From NCBI GenBank assembly GCA_963727765.1, contig CAVSGZ010000008.1, positions 434,001 through 498,000 on the forward strand: a stretch of DNA of 64,000 bases, read 5' to 3'. The stretch's first letter is position 1; each line of letters opens with the position of its first letter. The DNA comes from FEN-299 sp963727765 (GTDB taxonomy: Bacteria > Acidobacteriota > Vicinamibacteria > Vicinamibacterales > Fen-181). The position numbers were made by a program, and so were the translations under genes. Shown here one piece after another: positions 25,484-33,195 of the stretch. Below the pieces are notes generated by a model that was not told the origin of the DNA, searched no databases, and saw only the letters and a list, made by a program, of their open reading frames with translations.

Positions 25484-26875
25484 ATGGTTGAGAGCCTCAG
25501 GAACATCTTCGCGGTCAAGGACCTCCGCAACCGGGTGTTCTTCACACTCGCGCTGCTCGCCGTCTACCGCGTGGGCCATCACATCCCAACGCCGGGCGTG
25601 AACACCGCCGCCCTCGCCGCGCTGGCCGAGCAGGCCAAGAACAACCTGTTCGGCCTCTACGACATGTTCTCGGGAGGGAACCTGTCGCGCGTGACCATCT
25701 TCGCGCTCGGCATCATGCCGTACATCAGCGCGTCGATCATCCTTCAGCTGCTGACTGTCGTCTGGCCCTACCTCGAGCGCCTCTCGAAGGAAGGCGAGCT
25801 GGGACGGCGGAAGATCACGCAGTACACCCGCTACGGCACGATCCTCCTCAGCGTGGTGCAGTCGCTGGGGATCGCGATCTATCTGGAGAGCCAGACGAAG
25901 GCCGGCGGCTACGGCCTGGTCTTCAACCCCGGCATCGGGTTCCGCCTGATGACGGTGCTGACGCTGACGACCGGCACGACGTTCATCATGTGGCTGGGCG
26001 AGCAGATCACCGAGCGTGGCGTCGGCAACGGGATGTCGCTCATCATCTTCGCGGGGATCGTCGTCGGCCTGCCGCGCGCCGTCATCGCGACGTTCGAGCA
26101 GTTGCGGACGGGCCAGATGGGCCTCATCCGCCTGCTGCTCCTCGTCGTTCTGATGGTGGTCGTCGTGGCGGCGATCATCTTCGTGGAGCGCGGCCACCGG
26201 CGCGTGATGGTGCAGTACGCCAAGCGCGTGGTGGGACGGCGGATGTACGGCGGGTCGAGCACGCACATCCCGCTGAAGGTGAACACCGGCGGCGTCATCC
26301 CGGTCATCTTCGCGTCGTCGATCCTCGCCTTCCCGGCGACGATCGCGGCCATGCTGAAGGTGGCGCCCGGCGGGTGGGCGGACCGGTTCATGCAGCAGCT
26401 GGGCTGGGGCTACCCGCTCTACAACCTGCTCTACATGGTCGGGATCATCTTCTTCGCCTACTTCTACACGGCCATCATCTTCAACCCGGACGACGTGGCC
26501 GAGAACATGCGGAAGTACGGCGGGTTCATCCCGGGCATCCGGCCGGGCAAGCGGACGGCCGAGTACATCGACACGATCCTGACGCGTATCACGCTGGCGG
26601 GCGCGATTTACCTCGCGCTGGTGGCCATCCTGCCGCAGTGGCTGATGTCGGGCTTCAAGGTGGCCCCGATCCCCTTCATCGGCGAGCGGCTGGACGCGGT
26701 GCTGCCGAAGTTCATCACCGAGGGCATGAACGTGCAGTTCTACTTCGGCGGCACGTCGCTGCTGATCGTCGTCGGCGTCGCGATGGACACGGTGCAGCAG
26801 ATCGAGTCGCAGCTGATCATGCGGCACTACGACGGGTTCATGAAGAAGACGCGGCTGCACGGGAGACGGGGATAG
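25484..26875 (+). CDS. secY: Protein translocase subunit SecY
   Basis: SecY is the inner-membrane channel of the general secretion pathway. It has 463 residues and about ten transmembrane helices. The N-terminal signature RVGHHIPTPGVN, the plug region with GGNLSRVTIFALGIMPYISA, and the cytoplasmic loop GMSLIIFAGIVVGLP are all in place. It exports prepilins and other secreted proteins of the cell. ATG 25484 lies 3 bases after rplO. Repeat locus G separates it from adk. Confidence 0.97.
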   Translation: MVESLRNIFAVKDLRNRVFFTLALLAVYRVGHHIPTPGVNTAALAALAEQAKNNLFGLYDMFSGGNLSRVTIFALGIMPYISASIILQLLTVVWPYLERLSKEGELGRRKITQYTRYGTILLSVVQSLGIAIYLESQTKAGGYGLVFNPGIGFRLMTVLTLTTGTTFIMWLGEQITERGVGNGMSLIIFAGIVVGLPRAVIATFEQLRTGQMGLIRLLLLVVLMVVVVAAIIFVERGHRRVMVQYAKRVVGRRMYGGSSTHIPLKVNTGGVIPVIFASSILAFPATIAAMLKVAPGGWADRFMQQLGWGYPLYNLLYMVGIIFFAYFYTAIIFNPDDVAENMRKYGGFIPGIRPGKRTAEYIDTILTRITLAGAIYLALVAILPQWLMSGFKVAPIPFIGERLDAVLPKFITEGMNVQFYFGGTSLLIVVGVAMDTVQQIESQLIMRHYDGFMKKTRLHGRRG

Positions 26876-26881
26876 GGCAGA

Positions 26882-26945
26882 AAGGCTCAAGGCTCAGAGC
26901 TCAAGGCTCAAGCGAGCCTGAGTCCTGAGCCCTGAGTCCTGAGCC
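26882..26945. repeat. Mirrored heptad element, locus G (RRGGCTC family)
   Basis: Left heptads AAGGCTC, AAGGCTC, AGAGCTC, AAGGCTC run from 26882 to 26909. After AAGC, the right heptads GAGCCT, GAGTCCT, GAGCCCT, GAGTCCT, GAGCC run from 26914 to 26945. It fills the gap between secY and adk, ending 6 bases before the adk start codon. Confidence 0.87.
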
Positions 26946-26951
26946 AAATAC

Positions 26952-27611
26952 ATGGCACTCAACTTGGTGATGCTCGGGCCGCCGGGGGCGGGCAAGGGGA
27001 CGCAGGCGAAGCGGTTCGCCGCCGTGCGGCGGATCCCGCACATCTCGACGGGTGACATGCTGCGCGAGGCGGTGGCGGCCGGGACCGAGATCGGGCGCCG
27101 CGCGAAGGCGGTGATGGAGCAGGGCGGCCTGGTGAGCGACGAGATCATCCTCGGCGTGGTGCGCGAGCGGCTGGCGAAGCCGGACGCGCAGGCCGGGTTC
27201 CTGCTCGACGGCTTCCCGCGCACGGTCGCGCAGGCGAGGGCGCTCGACGGGATGATGGACGGGCGCGGGCCGCTGCTGGTCGTGGACCTCGCGGTGGCCG
27301 ACGAGGAGCTCGTGCAGCGGCTGACCTCGCGACGGGTGTGCAGTCAGTGCGGCGCCAACGCGGAGTTCCCGGCATCCGGGCGCCCCGCGCCGACCGCGTG
27401 CGCGAAATGCGGCGGGGTGCTCACCCAGCGGCCGGACGACCGCGAAGAGGTGATCCGCGAGCGCCTCCGGGTCTACGCGCGCGACACGCGACCGCTGGTG
27501 GACTACTACGGCGAGCGGCCGACGTTCCGGGCGGTGAACGGGGCGCAGGCGCCGGAGCAGGTCGCGCGGGACCTGGCGACGGCCGTGGATTCGGCGGCAG
27601 GGGCCGCCTGA
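26952..27611 (+). CDS. adk: Adenylate kinase, zinc-lid type
   Basis: Catalyses ATP + AMP to 2 ADP in the cytoplasm. It has 219 residues with the P-loop GPPGAGKGTQ at residues 9-18, STGDMLR, the DGFPRT motif and a long lid that carries CSQC and CAKC, the zinc-binding form of the lid. The ATG at 26952 directly follows repeat locus G with only CCAAATAC between, so there is no clear Shine-Dalgarno. Adjacency to secY and map is the common spc operon arrangement. Confidence 0.97.
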   Translation: MALNLVMLGPPGAGKGTQAKRFAAVRRIPHISTGDMLREAVAAGTEIGRRAKAVMEQGGLVSDEIILGVVRERLAKPDAQAGFLLDGFPRTVAQARALDGMMDGRGPLLVVDLAVADEELVQRLTSRRVCSQCGANAEFPASGRPAPTACAKCGGVLTQRPDDREEVIRERLRVYARDTRPLVDYYGERPTFRAVNGAQAPEQVARDLATAVDSAAGAA

Positions 27612-27614
27612 TCC

Positions 27615-28457
27615 ATGATTGTCTGCAAGTCGCCGGCCGAGATCGAGCGGATGCGCGCGGCCAACGAGGTGGTGGCCGCGGTCCTGACCGACCTCGCCGG
27701 GGCGATTGCGCCGGGCATCAGCACCGGCGAGCTGGACGAGCGGGCCGAGGCGCTCATCCAGGCGGCTGGCGCGACGCCGGCGTTCAAGGGATACCATGGG
27801 TATCCGGCCACGCTGTGCGTCTCGATCAATGACGAGGTGATCCACGGGATCCCCTCGCGGAAGCGGCTGCTGGCCGAGGGCGACATCGTCTCGGTGGACG
27901 TCGGGGCGGTGCTCGACGGGTTCGTCGGCGACTCGGCGGTGACCTTCCCGGTCGGCCAGGTCTCCGAGCGGGCCGCCGTGCTGATGCGGGTGACGCAGGA
28001 ATCGCTCTACCGCGCGATCCTGGCCGTCCGGGTCGGCGGGCGGGTGTCGGACATCGGCGACGCGGTGCAGCGCCACGTCGAGGCGCACGGCTGTTCGGTG
28101 GTCAGGGAGTTTGTCGGGCACGGAATCGGCACGGCGATGCACGAGGAGCCGCAGGTGCCGAACTACGGGCCCGCAGGGCGCGGCGCCAGGTTGACCGAGG
28201 GCATGGTGCTGGCGATCGAACCGATGGTGAACCTCGGACGCCCCGCCGTTCGGGTGCTCGACGACGGGTGGACGGCGGTGACACGGGACCACAGCCTGTC
28301 GGCGCACTTCGAGCACACGGTGGCGGTGACCGAGGACGGGCCGCTCGTGCTGACGGCCCGCGGCGACGAACGGTTCGACGAGGTCTTGGCCTCGGCCGGC
28401 CTCGCGACCCCCGACGCGGTGGAGACGCGGTGGCGAAAGAGGACACGATTGAAGTAA
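27615..28457 (+). CDS. map: Methionine aminopeptidase, type I
   Basis: Removes the initiator methionine from nascent proteins. The 280-residue product has the five metal ligands of the family: Asp in SVDVGAVLDG, Asp in GDSAVTF, His in VGHGIGTAMHEEP, Glu in AIEPMVN and Glu in FEHTVAVTE. It starts at ATG 27615, 3 bases after adk. The last 28 bases overlap infA, which starts at an internal GTG. Residues after about 255 are a short tail shaped by this overlap. Confidence 0.95.
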   Translation: MIVCKSPAEIERMRAANEVVAAVLTDLAGAIAPGISTGELDERAEALIQAAGATPAFKGYHGYPATLCVSINDEVIHGIPSRKRLLAEGDIVSVDVGAVLDGFVGDSAVTFPVGQVSERAAVLMRVTQESLYRAILAVRVGGRVSDIGDAVQRHVEAHGCSVVREFVGHGIGTAMHEEPQVPNYGPAGRGARLTEGMVLAIEPMVNLGRPAVRVLDDGWTAVTRDHSLSAHFEHTVAVTEDGPLVLTARGDERFDEVLASAGLATPDAVETRWRKRTRLK

Positions 28458-28648
28458 CCGGCGTGGTGCTCGAGTCGCTGCCGAACACCATGTTCCGGGT
28501 CGAGCTCGAGAACAAGCACCAGGTGCTGGCGCACGTCTCGGGCAAGATGCGGAAGAACTTCATCCGCATCCTCACGGGCGACCGGGTCCTGATCGAGCTG
28601 TCGCCCTACGACCTGACGAGGGGCCGGATTACGTATCGGTACAAGTAG
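28430..28648 (+). CDS. infA: Translation initiation factor IF-1
   Basis: IF-1 occupies the A site during initiation. The 72-residue product has the complete OB-fold pattern, from MAKEDTIEVTGVVLESLPN to SGKMRKNFIRILTGDRV and the C-terminal LTRGRITYRYK. The start is GTG 28430, 28 bases inside the map gene in another frame; no other start fits the family. GGAGACGCG upstream can serve as ribosome-binding site. The overlap implies coupling with map. Confidence 0.93.
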   Translation: MAKEDTIEVTGVVLESLPNTMFRVELENKHQVLAHVSGKMRKNFIRILTGDRVLIELSPYDLTRGRITYRYK

Positions 28649-28651
28649 CTG

Positions 28652-28680
28652 GTCCGCCTTCGCCAAGGCTACGGCGGGAC
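28652..28680. repeat. REP-like element in the infA-rpmJ gap
   Basis: TCCGCCTTCGCCAAGGCTACGGCGGGA lies at 28653-28679. TCCGCC and GGCGGG can pair, with an inner GCC/GGC. A relative, TCCGCCAGAGGCTACGGCGGA, lies at 32057-32077, so this is a dispersed element. I recall similar palindromes from many GC-rich bacterial genomes. Confidence 0.6.
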
Positions 28681-28701
28681 AAGCAGCAAGGAACGCGAGT
28701 C

Positions 28702-28815
28702 ATGAAAGTTCGAGCATCAGTCAAGCGCATCTGCGACAAGTGCAAGATCGTCCGTCGCCGCGGGGTCGTGCGGGTGCTCTGCACGAACCCGAAGCACAAG
28801 CAGCGGCAGGGGTAG
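28702..28815 (+). CDS. rpmJ: 50S ribosomal protein L36
   Basis: The smallest ribosomal protein, 37 residues. MKVRASVKRICDKCKIV is followed by a second pair with C27 and H32, giving the C11, C14, C27, H32 zinc site of the zinc-binding form. The ATG at 28702 follows AAGGAACGCGAG. It lies between infA and rpsM, as usual for the start of the alpha operon. Confidence 0.96.
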   Translation: MKVRASVKRICDKCKIVRRRGVVRVLCTNPKHKQRQG

Positions 28816-28833
28816 TCGAGAGGGAACAAGCTT

Positions 28834-29208
28834 ATGGCACGTATCTCAGGGATTGACCTTCCGCGGACCAAGCGCGTCGAGATCGGCCTGACCTACATCT
28901 TCGGGATCGGCCGCACGCGGTCGAACAAGATCCTGAAGGAGGCGGGTGTCGGTCCCGACGTTCGCGTGAAGGATCTGAGCGAGGACGACGTCCGCAAGAT
29001 TACGCGCGTCATCGAGGACCAGGGCGGGGTCGAGGGCGACCTGCGCAAGGACGTCTCGATGAACATCAAGCGGCTGATGGACATCGGCTGCTATCGCGGC
29101 CTCCGCCATCGCCGGGGGCTCCCGGTGCGTGGCCAGCGGACCAAGACCAACGCCCGCACGCGGAAGGGTCCGCGGCGCGGGGCGGTTGCCAAGAAGAAGA
29201 CGGTGTAG
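28834..29208 (+). CDS. rpsM: 30S ribosomal protein S13
   Basis: S13 lies in the 30S head and contacts the P-site tRNA and L5. It has 124 residues with MARISGIDLPRTKRVEIGLTYIFGIG, a typical helix-hairpin-helix region, and the RGLRHRRGLPVRGQRTKTNARTRKG signature near the C-terminus. The ATG at 28834 follows GAGAGGGAACAAGCTT. rpsK begins 3 bases after the stop. Confidence 0.97.
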   Translation: MARISGIDLPRTKRVEIGLTYIFGIGRTRSNKILKEAGVGPDVRVKDLSEDDVRKITRVIEDQGGVEGDLRKDVSMNIKRLMDIGCYRGLRHRRGLPVRGQRTKTNARTRKGPRRGAVAKKKTV

Positions 29209-29211
29209 TGC

Positions 29212-29658
29212 ATGGCCAAGACTGAAGCGACCGAAGCGGCGGGACAGAAGCCCGAATCCACCGGGAAGAAGCCCGCGAAGAAGACGTTCAAGAAGCGTGG
29301 TGAGAAACGCATCATCCACCACGGGATCGCGCACGTCCAGGCGTCGTTCAACAACACGGTGATCACCCTCACCGACACCGAGGGGAACGTCGTGTCGTGG
29401 TCGTCGGCCGGCGGCATCGGCTTCAAGGGCTCCCGCAAGGGCACGCCGTTCGCGGCCACGCAGGCGGCCATCAACGCCGCCAACGCCGCCAAGGCATTCG
29501 GCATGCGGTCGGTCGAGGTGCGCGTGAAGGGGCCGGGCGCCGGGCGCGAGTCCGCGATCCGCGCGCTGCAGACGGTCGGCCTCGAGGTGAAGTCGATCCG
29601 CGACGTCACCCCGATCCCGCACAACGGCTGCCGGCCGCCCAAGCGGCGGCGGGTGTAG
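29212..29658 (+). CDS. rpsK: 30S ribosomal protein S11 with an extended N-terminus
   Basis: S11 forms part of the 30S platform near the E site. It has 148 residues against about 129 in E. coli; the extra part is a Lys/Ala/Glu-rich N-terminal extension of about 20 residues before KRGEKRIIHHG. The core HVQASFNNTVITLTD, SWSSAGGIGFKGSRKGTPFAA and C-terminal HNGCRPPKRRRV are normal. It starts at ATG 29212. Confidence 0.97.
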   Translation: MAKTEATEAAGQKPESTGKKPAKKTFKKRGEKRIIHHGIAHVQASFNNTVITLTDTEGNVVSWSSAGGIGFKGSRKGTPFAATQAAINAANAAKAFGMRSVEVRVKGPGAGRESAIRALQTVGLEVKSIRDVTPIPHNGCRPPKRRRV

Positions 29659-29681
29659 GGCGAGAGAGAGGAATACCGAGA

Positions 29682-30311
29682 ATGGCCAGATACAGCGGTC
29701 CAGTGTGTCGCCTGTGCCGGCGTGAAGGCATGAAGCTGTTTCTCAAGGGCGAGCGGTGCTACACCGAGAAGTGCGCGATCGAGAAGCGCAACTTCCCGCC
29801 CGGGCAGCACGGCAAGCGCCGCGCCGCCAAGCTCGCGGGCTACGGCCTGCAGCTGCGCGAGAAGCAGCGCGTCAAGCGGATCTACGGCGTGCTCGAGGAT
29901 CAGTTCCGCCTCTACTTCGAAAAGGCCGAGCGGCAGCGCGGGATCACCGGCGAGGTGCTCCTCCAGCTGCTCGAGCGGCGCCTCGACAACGTCGTCTACC
30001 GCCTGGGGCTGGGCACCTCGCGTCCGCAGGCCCGGGAGCTGGTCCGCCACGGCCACTTCGCGGTGAACGGCAAGAAGGTGGACGTGCCGTCGTTCCTGGT
30101 GAAGTCCGGCGACACCGTGACGGTGCGCGAGCGGAGCCAGAAGAACGTGACGATCCAGCACGCGATGGAAGAGGTCAAGGGGCGGGGCGTGCCCGAGTGG
30201 CTGCAGATCCAGCCCGAGAAGTTCGAGGGCCGCATCGTGTCGCTGCCGACGCGCGCCATGATCAACCTGCCCATCCAGGAGCAGTTGATCGTCGAGTTGT
30301 ACTCGAAGTAA
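29682..30311 (+). CDS. rpsD: 30S ribosomal protein S4
   Basis: S4 nucleates 16S rRNA folding and helps form the mRNA entry channel. From ATG 29682 the product has 209 residues. MARYSGPVCRLCRREG starts a zinc-knuckle N-terminus with C9 and C12 and a third and fourth Cys near residues 26 and 31. The S4 RNA-binding domain with RLDNVVYRLGLGTSRPQARELVRHGH is at about residues 99-125. GAGAGAGAGG precedes the start. Confidence 0.97.
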   Translation: MARYSGPVCRLCRREGMKLFLKGERCYTEKCAIEKRNFPPGQHGKRRAAKLAGYGLQLREKQRVKRIYGVLEDQFRLYFEKAERQRGITGEVLLQLLERRLDNVVYRLGLGTSRPQARELVRHGHFAVNGKKVDVPSFLVKSGDTVTVRERSQKNVTIQHAMEEVKGRGVPEWLQIQPEKFEGRIVSLPTRAMINLPIQEQLIVELYSK

Positions 30312-30395
30312 CGCGGCGTTCTTCCGAGGCAGTCCGGCCCGACCCGCCGCCGAGCGCGGCGGGCGCGGAGCCGACGCGCAAGAAAGGACTGATCG

Positions 30396-31382
30396 ATGCT
30401 GTGGAAAGGTTTCCAGCGGCCCAAACGGCTGGAGTTCGACCGCGAGACGCTCACCGACCGATTCGGCCGGTTCTACGCCCAGCCGTTCGAGCGGGGATTC
30501 GGCACGACCATCGGCAATGCGATGCGACGCGTGCTGCTCTCCTCGATTGAAGGCGCGGCCATCACCGCCGTCAAGATCGAGGGCGTCCTGCACGAGTTCT
30601 CGCCGATTCCGGGCGTGGTCGAGGACGCGACCGACATCATCCTCAACCTGAAGCAGATCCCGCTGAAGGTGCATGCCGACGCCACCAAGACGCTCTACGT
30701 CAAGGTGGACCGGCCCGGGGAGGTCAAGGCGAAGGACATCGTCGCCGACGGCGACGTGGAGATCCTTGAGCCGGAGGCCCACATCGCCACCGTGTCCGAG
30801 CACGGCGCGCTCCAGATGGAGATGCGCGTCAAGCGCGGCCGCGGCTACGTCGCCGCCGACCGCAACTTCGACGACGACCTCGGCATCGGGTGGATCCCGA
30901 TCGACTCGGTCCACTCGCCGGTCAAGAAGGTTAACTACCTCGTCGAGGCCGCGCGCCTCGGCCAGACGACCGACTACGAGAAGCTGACGGTCGACGTCTG
31001 GACCAACGGCGCCGTGACGCCGCGCGACGCGGTGTCGAATGCGGCCAAGCTGGTGCGCGAGCACCTGAACATCTTCATCAACCTCGAGGACCTGGTCGAG
31101 GCGGCGCCAGAGGCCGAGGCCGAGCAGGCGCTGGGCGCGGCGTCGAACGAGAACCTCGACAAGTCGGTCGAGGAGCTCGAGCTGTCGGTCCGCTCCTACA
31201 ACTGCCTGAAGAACGCGAACATCAGGACGATCCGTGAGCTCGTGCAGAAGACCGAAGGCGAGATGCTCAAGACGAAGAACTTCGGCCGCAAGTCGCTCAA
31301 CGAGATCAAGGAGATCCTCCAGACGATGGGGCTGAGCCTGGGCATGCGCCTCGATCAGCCGGCGCAGGGACAGACGGAGTAG
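30396..31382 (+). CDS. rpoA: DNA-directed RNA polymerase subunit alpha
   Basis: The alpha subunit starts RNA polymerase assembly and binds upstream promoter DNA and activators. It has 328 residues. The N-terminal dimerisation domain includes FGTTIGNAMRRVLLSSI near residues 39-56. A flexible linker leads to the C-terminal domain with VRSYNCLKNANIRTIRELVQK and NFGRKSLNEIKEIL (helix-hairpin-helix). The ATG at 30396 follows GAAAGGACTGATCG. It sits in the usual place between rpsD and rplQ. Confidence 0.98.
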   Translation: MLWKGFQRPKRLEFDRETLTDRFGRFYAQPFERGFGTTIGNAMRRVLLSSIEGAAITAVKIEGVLHEFSPIPGVVEDATDIILNLKQIPLKVHADATKTLYVKVDRPGEVKAKDIVADGDVEILEPEAHIATVSEHGALQMEMRVKRGRGYVAADRNFDDDLGIGWIPIDSVHSPVKKVNYLVEAARLGQTTDYEKLTVDVWTNGAVTPRDAVSNAAKLVREHLNIFINLEDLVEAAPEAEAEQALGAASNENLDKSVEELELSVRSYNCLKNANIRTIRELVQKTEGEMLKTKNFGRKSLNEIKEILQTMGLSLGMRLDQPAQGQTE

Positions 31383-31428
31383 CGGACCCGGCGCGAGGTC
31401 GGCCGGACCTGAGGATAGAGGTTCATCA

Positions 31429-32028
31429 ATGCGTCACCGAGTAGCCAATCGAAAGCTGGGGCGGGTCACCGAGCACCGGATCGCCATGCTGCGCAACCAG
31501 GCGCAGGCCCTCCTGCAGCACGGGCACATCGAGACCACCGTGCCCAAGGCCAAGGAACTGCGCCCGTTTGTCGAGCGCCTGATCACGCTCGCCAAGCGCG
31601 GCCTCGCCGACGGCGGCGAGGGGCGGGCCCTCACGGCGCGGCGCGAGGTGCTGCGCGACATCCCGAACCGCGACATCGTGTCGAAGCTGTTCACCGAGAT
31701 CGCGCCGAAGTACGCGTCCCGGCCGGGCGGGTACACCCGGCTGTTCCGCATCGGCTACCGCCAGGGGGACGCGGCCGAGCTCGCCCAGGTCGAGCTGCTC
31801 GGGTTCGAGTTCGACCCGAAGGCCAAGGCCGAGAAGACCGAGAAGGACGAGGCGGCCGGAAAGCGCAAGAGCGTCGGCGGCCGGCTCAAGAAAGCGGCCG
31901 ACCGGCTCCGCGGCAAGCGCGCGGCAGAGGTGGCTGAGGGCGAGGCGGCAGCCACCGAGACCAAGAGCCAGGCGCGCGCCGCGGCCAGGAAGGGCTCGGG
32001 AAGCCGCAGGGGGCCGAGCGGGAAGTAG
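31429..32028 (+). CDS. rplQ: 50S ribosomal protein L17 with a long basic tail
   Basis: L17 lies near the tunnel exit. The first 120 residues match the family (MRHRVANRKLGRVTEHRIAMLRNQ, KAKELRPFVERLITLAK, GGYTRLFRIGYRQGDAAELAQVELL). The product has 199 residues; the last 75 or so form a Lys/Ala/Arg-rich low-complexity tail that E. coli L17 lacks. It is the last gene of the ribosomal run. Confidence 0.95.
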   Translation: MRHRVANRKLGRVTEHRIAMLRNQAQALLQHGHIETTVPKAKELRPFVERLITLAKRGLADGGEGRALTARREVLRDIPNRDIVSKLFTEIAPKYASRPGGYTRLFRIGYRQGDAAELAQVELLGFEFDPKAKAEKTEKDEAAGKRKSVGGRLKKAADRLRGKRAAEVAEGEAAATETKSQARAAARKGSGSRRGPSGK

Positions 32029-32032
32029 GAAA

Positions 32033-32052
32033 GGGCTCAAGGCTCAGGGCTT
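32033..32052. repeat. Heptad arm H (RRGGCTC family), left of the proline dehydrogenase gene
   Basis: GGGCTC, AAGGCTC and AGGGCTT follow each other at 32033-32052, five bases after the rplQ stop. This 20-base run is, apart from its last base, identical to part of the reverse complement of arm I at 33168-33195. The two arms therefore bracket the proline dehydrogenase gene. A REP-like element (32053-32107) follows directly, then a single GGGCTCAAGCAGGG at 32110. Confidence 0.7.
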
Positions 32053-32107
32053 CCGCCTCCGCCAGAGGCTACGGCGGACCCGCCGAAGCGCTTCGCGCGA
32101 AGGCGGG
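32053..32107. repeat. Composite REP-like palindromes next to heptad arm H
   Basis: TCCGCC (32057) and GGCGGA (32072) pair around the GAGGCTAC centre, the same layout as the element at 28652-28680. It continues into CCCGCC...GGCGGG with an internal CGAAGCGCTTCG palindrome at 32084-32095. It looks as if inserted into or beside the heptad arm. Confidence 0.6.
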
Positions 32108-32131
32108 CAGGGCTCAAGCAGGGAAATGTGG

Positions 32132-32190
32132 GGCGACCTTCCTGGGTCGCCGACGAAGGGCCGCGTGGCGTCACCGCGCGGCCCGTATTG
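32132..32190. terminator. Hairpins between convergent rplQ and proline dehydrogenase
   Basis: GGCGACC (32132-32138) pairs with GGTCGCC (32145-32151) and GGGCCGCG (32158-32165) with CGCGGCCC (32176-32183). The genes on either side converge here, so this is the natural place for termination of the alpha operon from the left and of the minus-strand gene from the right. There is no strong T run; a rho-independent role is uncertain. Confidence 0.45.
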
Positions 32191-32255
32191 CGTACGCGCG
32201 GACCGGCCTGCTCTCGGTTGGCGTGATCGACTGGAGGCCCCTCGTCCCGGTCGGA

Positions 32256-33152
32256 TTACTTCCGAAACAGGTTCTTCATCACGTACGCGCCCATCATCGG
32301 ATTGGCCGCCAGGCGCCGCTTGCAATAGGCCACCGCGTACTTCCACTCCTCGGCAAATGGCACGTAGAGGCGCATCACGCAGCCGCTCTCGATGATGCGC
32401 GACTGGATCGCCTGTCGTGGGACCCCCAGGAGCATCTGGAACTCGTACGCGTCCTTCGGGCACCCGCGCTTGTCGAGGTACTCGAGGCACCGCTCGATGA
32501 GCGGCTCGTCGTGGGTGGCGATCTCCGGGAAGTGGCCCTTGTCGAGCAGCAGCTGCACGTACTCGAACAGCTGGTCCTTCATCGCTGGCTTGTCCTGGTA
32601 CGCGATCGCCTTCGGTTCCTGGTAGATGCCGATGCAGATCCGCACACGGCACGGCTTGGTGTGCAGCGCCAGGATGTCGTCCTTCGTCCGGTAGAGGCGG
32701 GACTGGATCACCGTGCCGACGTTGTCGAACTCGTTGCGGAGCGTCGTGTAGAGGCGGAGGGTGACGTCGGTGAAGGCGTGGTCCTCCATGTCGACGGTCA
32801 CCCGCGTGCCGCCTGCGGCCGCGCGGGCGACGATCTGCCGGATGTTCCCGAGGCAGTAGGCCTCGCTCTCGTGGATCCCCAGCTGCGTCGGCTTGCACGA
32901 GATGCTCACGTAGGGCCGATCGCGAAGCTGGTCCACCATCCCGAAGTAGGTGGCGACGGTGGCTTCGACGTCTTCCCGTTTGAAGACCTCTTCGCCGAGC
33001 AGGTCCAGCGTCGACGACAGTCGGCCGGCCTTCCAGATCTCGTCCGCCTTGCCGACGCCGCTGTCGATCCCCTTGCCCGCCACGTACGGAGCCGCGAAGA
33101 ACCGCACGATCGGCCCCGGGGCCAGATTGACAACCGCCTTCTTGACGTCCAC
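32256..33152 (-). CDS. Proline dehydrogenase, monofunctional
   Basis: Catalyses FAD-dependent oxidation of proline to pyrroline-5-carboxylate, the first step of proline use. The 298-residue length fits the short bacterial enzymes. Family motifs seen are THDEPLIERCLEYL, DAYEFQMLLGVPRQ and the C-terminal RLYVPFAEEWKYAVAYCKRRLAANP, which holds the conserved Tyr and RR of the active site. The start is GTG 33152 (VDVKKAVVNLAPGP); longer upstream reading lies inside repeat arm I and the EF-G gene and is not plausible. Heptad arms H and I flank the gene on both sides. No pyrroline-5-carboxylate dehydrogenase is nearby. Confidence 0.85.
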   Translation of the reverse strand: MDVKKAVVNLAPGPIVRFFAAPYVAGKGIDSGVGKADEIWKAGRLSSTLDLLGEEVFKREDVEATVATYFGMVDQLRDRPYVSISCKPTQLGIHESEAYCLGNIRQIVARAAAGGTRVTVDMEDHAFTDVTLRLYTTLRNEFDNVGTVIQSRLYRTKDDILALHTKPCRVRICIGIYQEPKAIAYQDKPAMKDQLFEYVQLLLDKGHFPEIATHDEPLIERCLEYLDKRGCPKDAYEFQMLLGVPRQAIQSRIIESGCVMRLYVPFAEEWKYAVAYCKRRLAANPMMGAYVMKNLFRK

Positions 33153-33167
33153 CCCGCCCCTCCGCCT

Positions 33168-33195
33168 GAGCCCTGAGCCTTGAGCCCTGAGCCCT
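33168..33195. repeat. Heptad arm I (GAGNCCT family), upstream of proline dehydrogenase
   Basis: Units GAGCCCT, GAGCCTT, GAGCCCT, GAGCCCT lie in phase at 33168-33195. The last unit runs into the stop codon of the upstream EF-G gene (33194-33196). No partner arm is adjacent; the matching left arm is 1.1 kb away at 32033-32052, across the proline dehydrogenase gene. Confidence 0.75.
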
